From Pseudomonadota bacterium (lineage in GTDB: Bacteria > Pseudomonadota > Alphaproteobacteria > Rhizobiales > Hyphomicrobiaceae): a stretch of DNA of 5,154 nucleotides. The stretch is taken from NCBI GenBank assembly GCA_023387235.1, contig JAEWIJ010000252.1:1-5154 (forward strand), read 5' to 3'. Positions 5,056-5,154 of the stretch are shown here, piece after piece (within the stretch, counting starts at the first letter, position 1; each line of letters opens with the position of its first letter). The position numbers were made by a program, and so were the translations under genes. Below the pieces are notes generated by a model. That model searched no databases. It was not told where the DNA came from and was given only the letters and a program-made list of their open reading frames with translations.

Positions 5056-5083
5056 GTCCATGGTCGGGCGGCATGGACCGACC
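5056..5083. repeat. Compound inverted repeat after the toprim gene
   Basis: GTCCATG (5056-5062) and CATGGAC (5072-5078) form a perfect 7-bp dyad around 9 bases. GGTCGG (5062-5067) and CCGACC (5078-5083) form a second perfect 6-bp dyad that overlaps and interlocks with the first, so the two cannot fully form at once. There is no T-tract, so it is not a plain intrinsic terminator. It starts 9 bases after the toprim stop. The rest of the flank to 5154 shows no gene with a ribosome binding site. Confidence 0.5.
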
Positions 5084-5154
5084 TCCACGCCGACGGGGCC
5101 GCGCCCAGCCTTCCTAAGGGGCGATCGGGCCAGAACCGGCCGCCGCCGCAAGGG

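Noticed and set aside
5060..5154. Open + strand frame from ATG 5060 to the window end
   Set aside because: There is no Shine-Dalgarno, the start codon lies inside an inverted repeat and the composition is rich in Arg, Pro and Gly as expected of non-coding GC-rich DNA. The continuation is outside the window.
1..5154. Canonical parS site for the ParB-like protein
   Set aside because: I looked for the 16-base palindrome related to TGTTTCACGTGAAACA and saw no match on either strand. This does not exclude an element-specific site.
1..5154. tRNA, rRNA, CRISPR array or insertion sequence
   Set aside because: I saw no cloverleaf-like segment with a T-loop, no regularly spaced direct repeats and no transposase-like protein.

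Overview
The window is GC-rich and densely coded on the + strand. It looks like the accessory backbone of a conjugative element or plasmid in an alphaproteobacterium, most likely of the Hyphomicrobiales (Rhizobiales). The basis is the gene set and its order: ArdC-type antirestriction protein, DUF2958 protein, long ParB-like protein, small basic protein, then a toprim (primase/topoisomerase-type) protein. From memory, this block recurs on rhizobial and related plasmids and integrative elements. No transposase, integrase, ParA, tRNA, rRNA or CRISPR array is visible, so the placement on a mobile element is inference.

Layout. Positions 1-237 are non-coding and hold several perfect or near-perfect inverted repeats (3-12, 42-56, 61-85, 99-119). 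Positions 238-291 form a structured leader in front of an ArdC-like protein (292-1242). Its stop codon overlaps the start of a DUF2958 protein (1239-1616) by 4 bases. Positions 1655-1708 hold a second copy of the same leader, aligned without gaps and at the same distance from the start codon, in front of a 667-residue ParB-like protein (1709-3712). A Rho-independent-type terminator (3739-3763) follows and almost touches the ribosome binding site of a 65-residue basic protein (3779-3976). A 350-residue toprim protein (3995-5047) comes next. Positions 5048-5154 are non-coding as far as I can tell and hold one compound inverted repeat.

How the genes may work together (inference). ArdC-type proteins protect incoming single-stranded DNA from restriction, the ParB-like protein binds DNA, and the toprim protein resembles the catalytic core of primases. 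Together they suit an establishment module that acts as the element enters a new cell. The strongest non-gene signal is the duplicated leader: the two copies are 41/54 identical, and several of the differences preserve base pairing. It includes a small hairpin that would hold the Shine-Dalgarno sequence of both genes. This suggests that ArdC and the ParB-like protein share a post-transcriptional control, possibly of the class described as the radC RNA motif.
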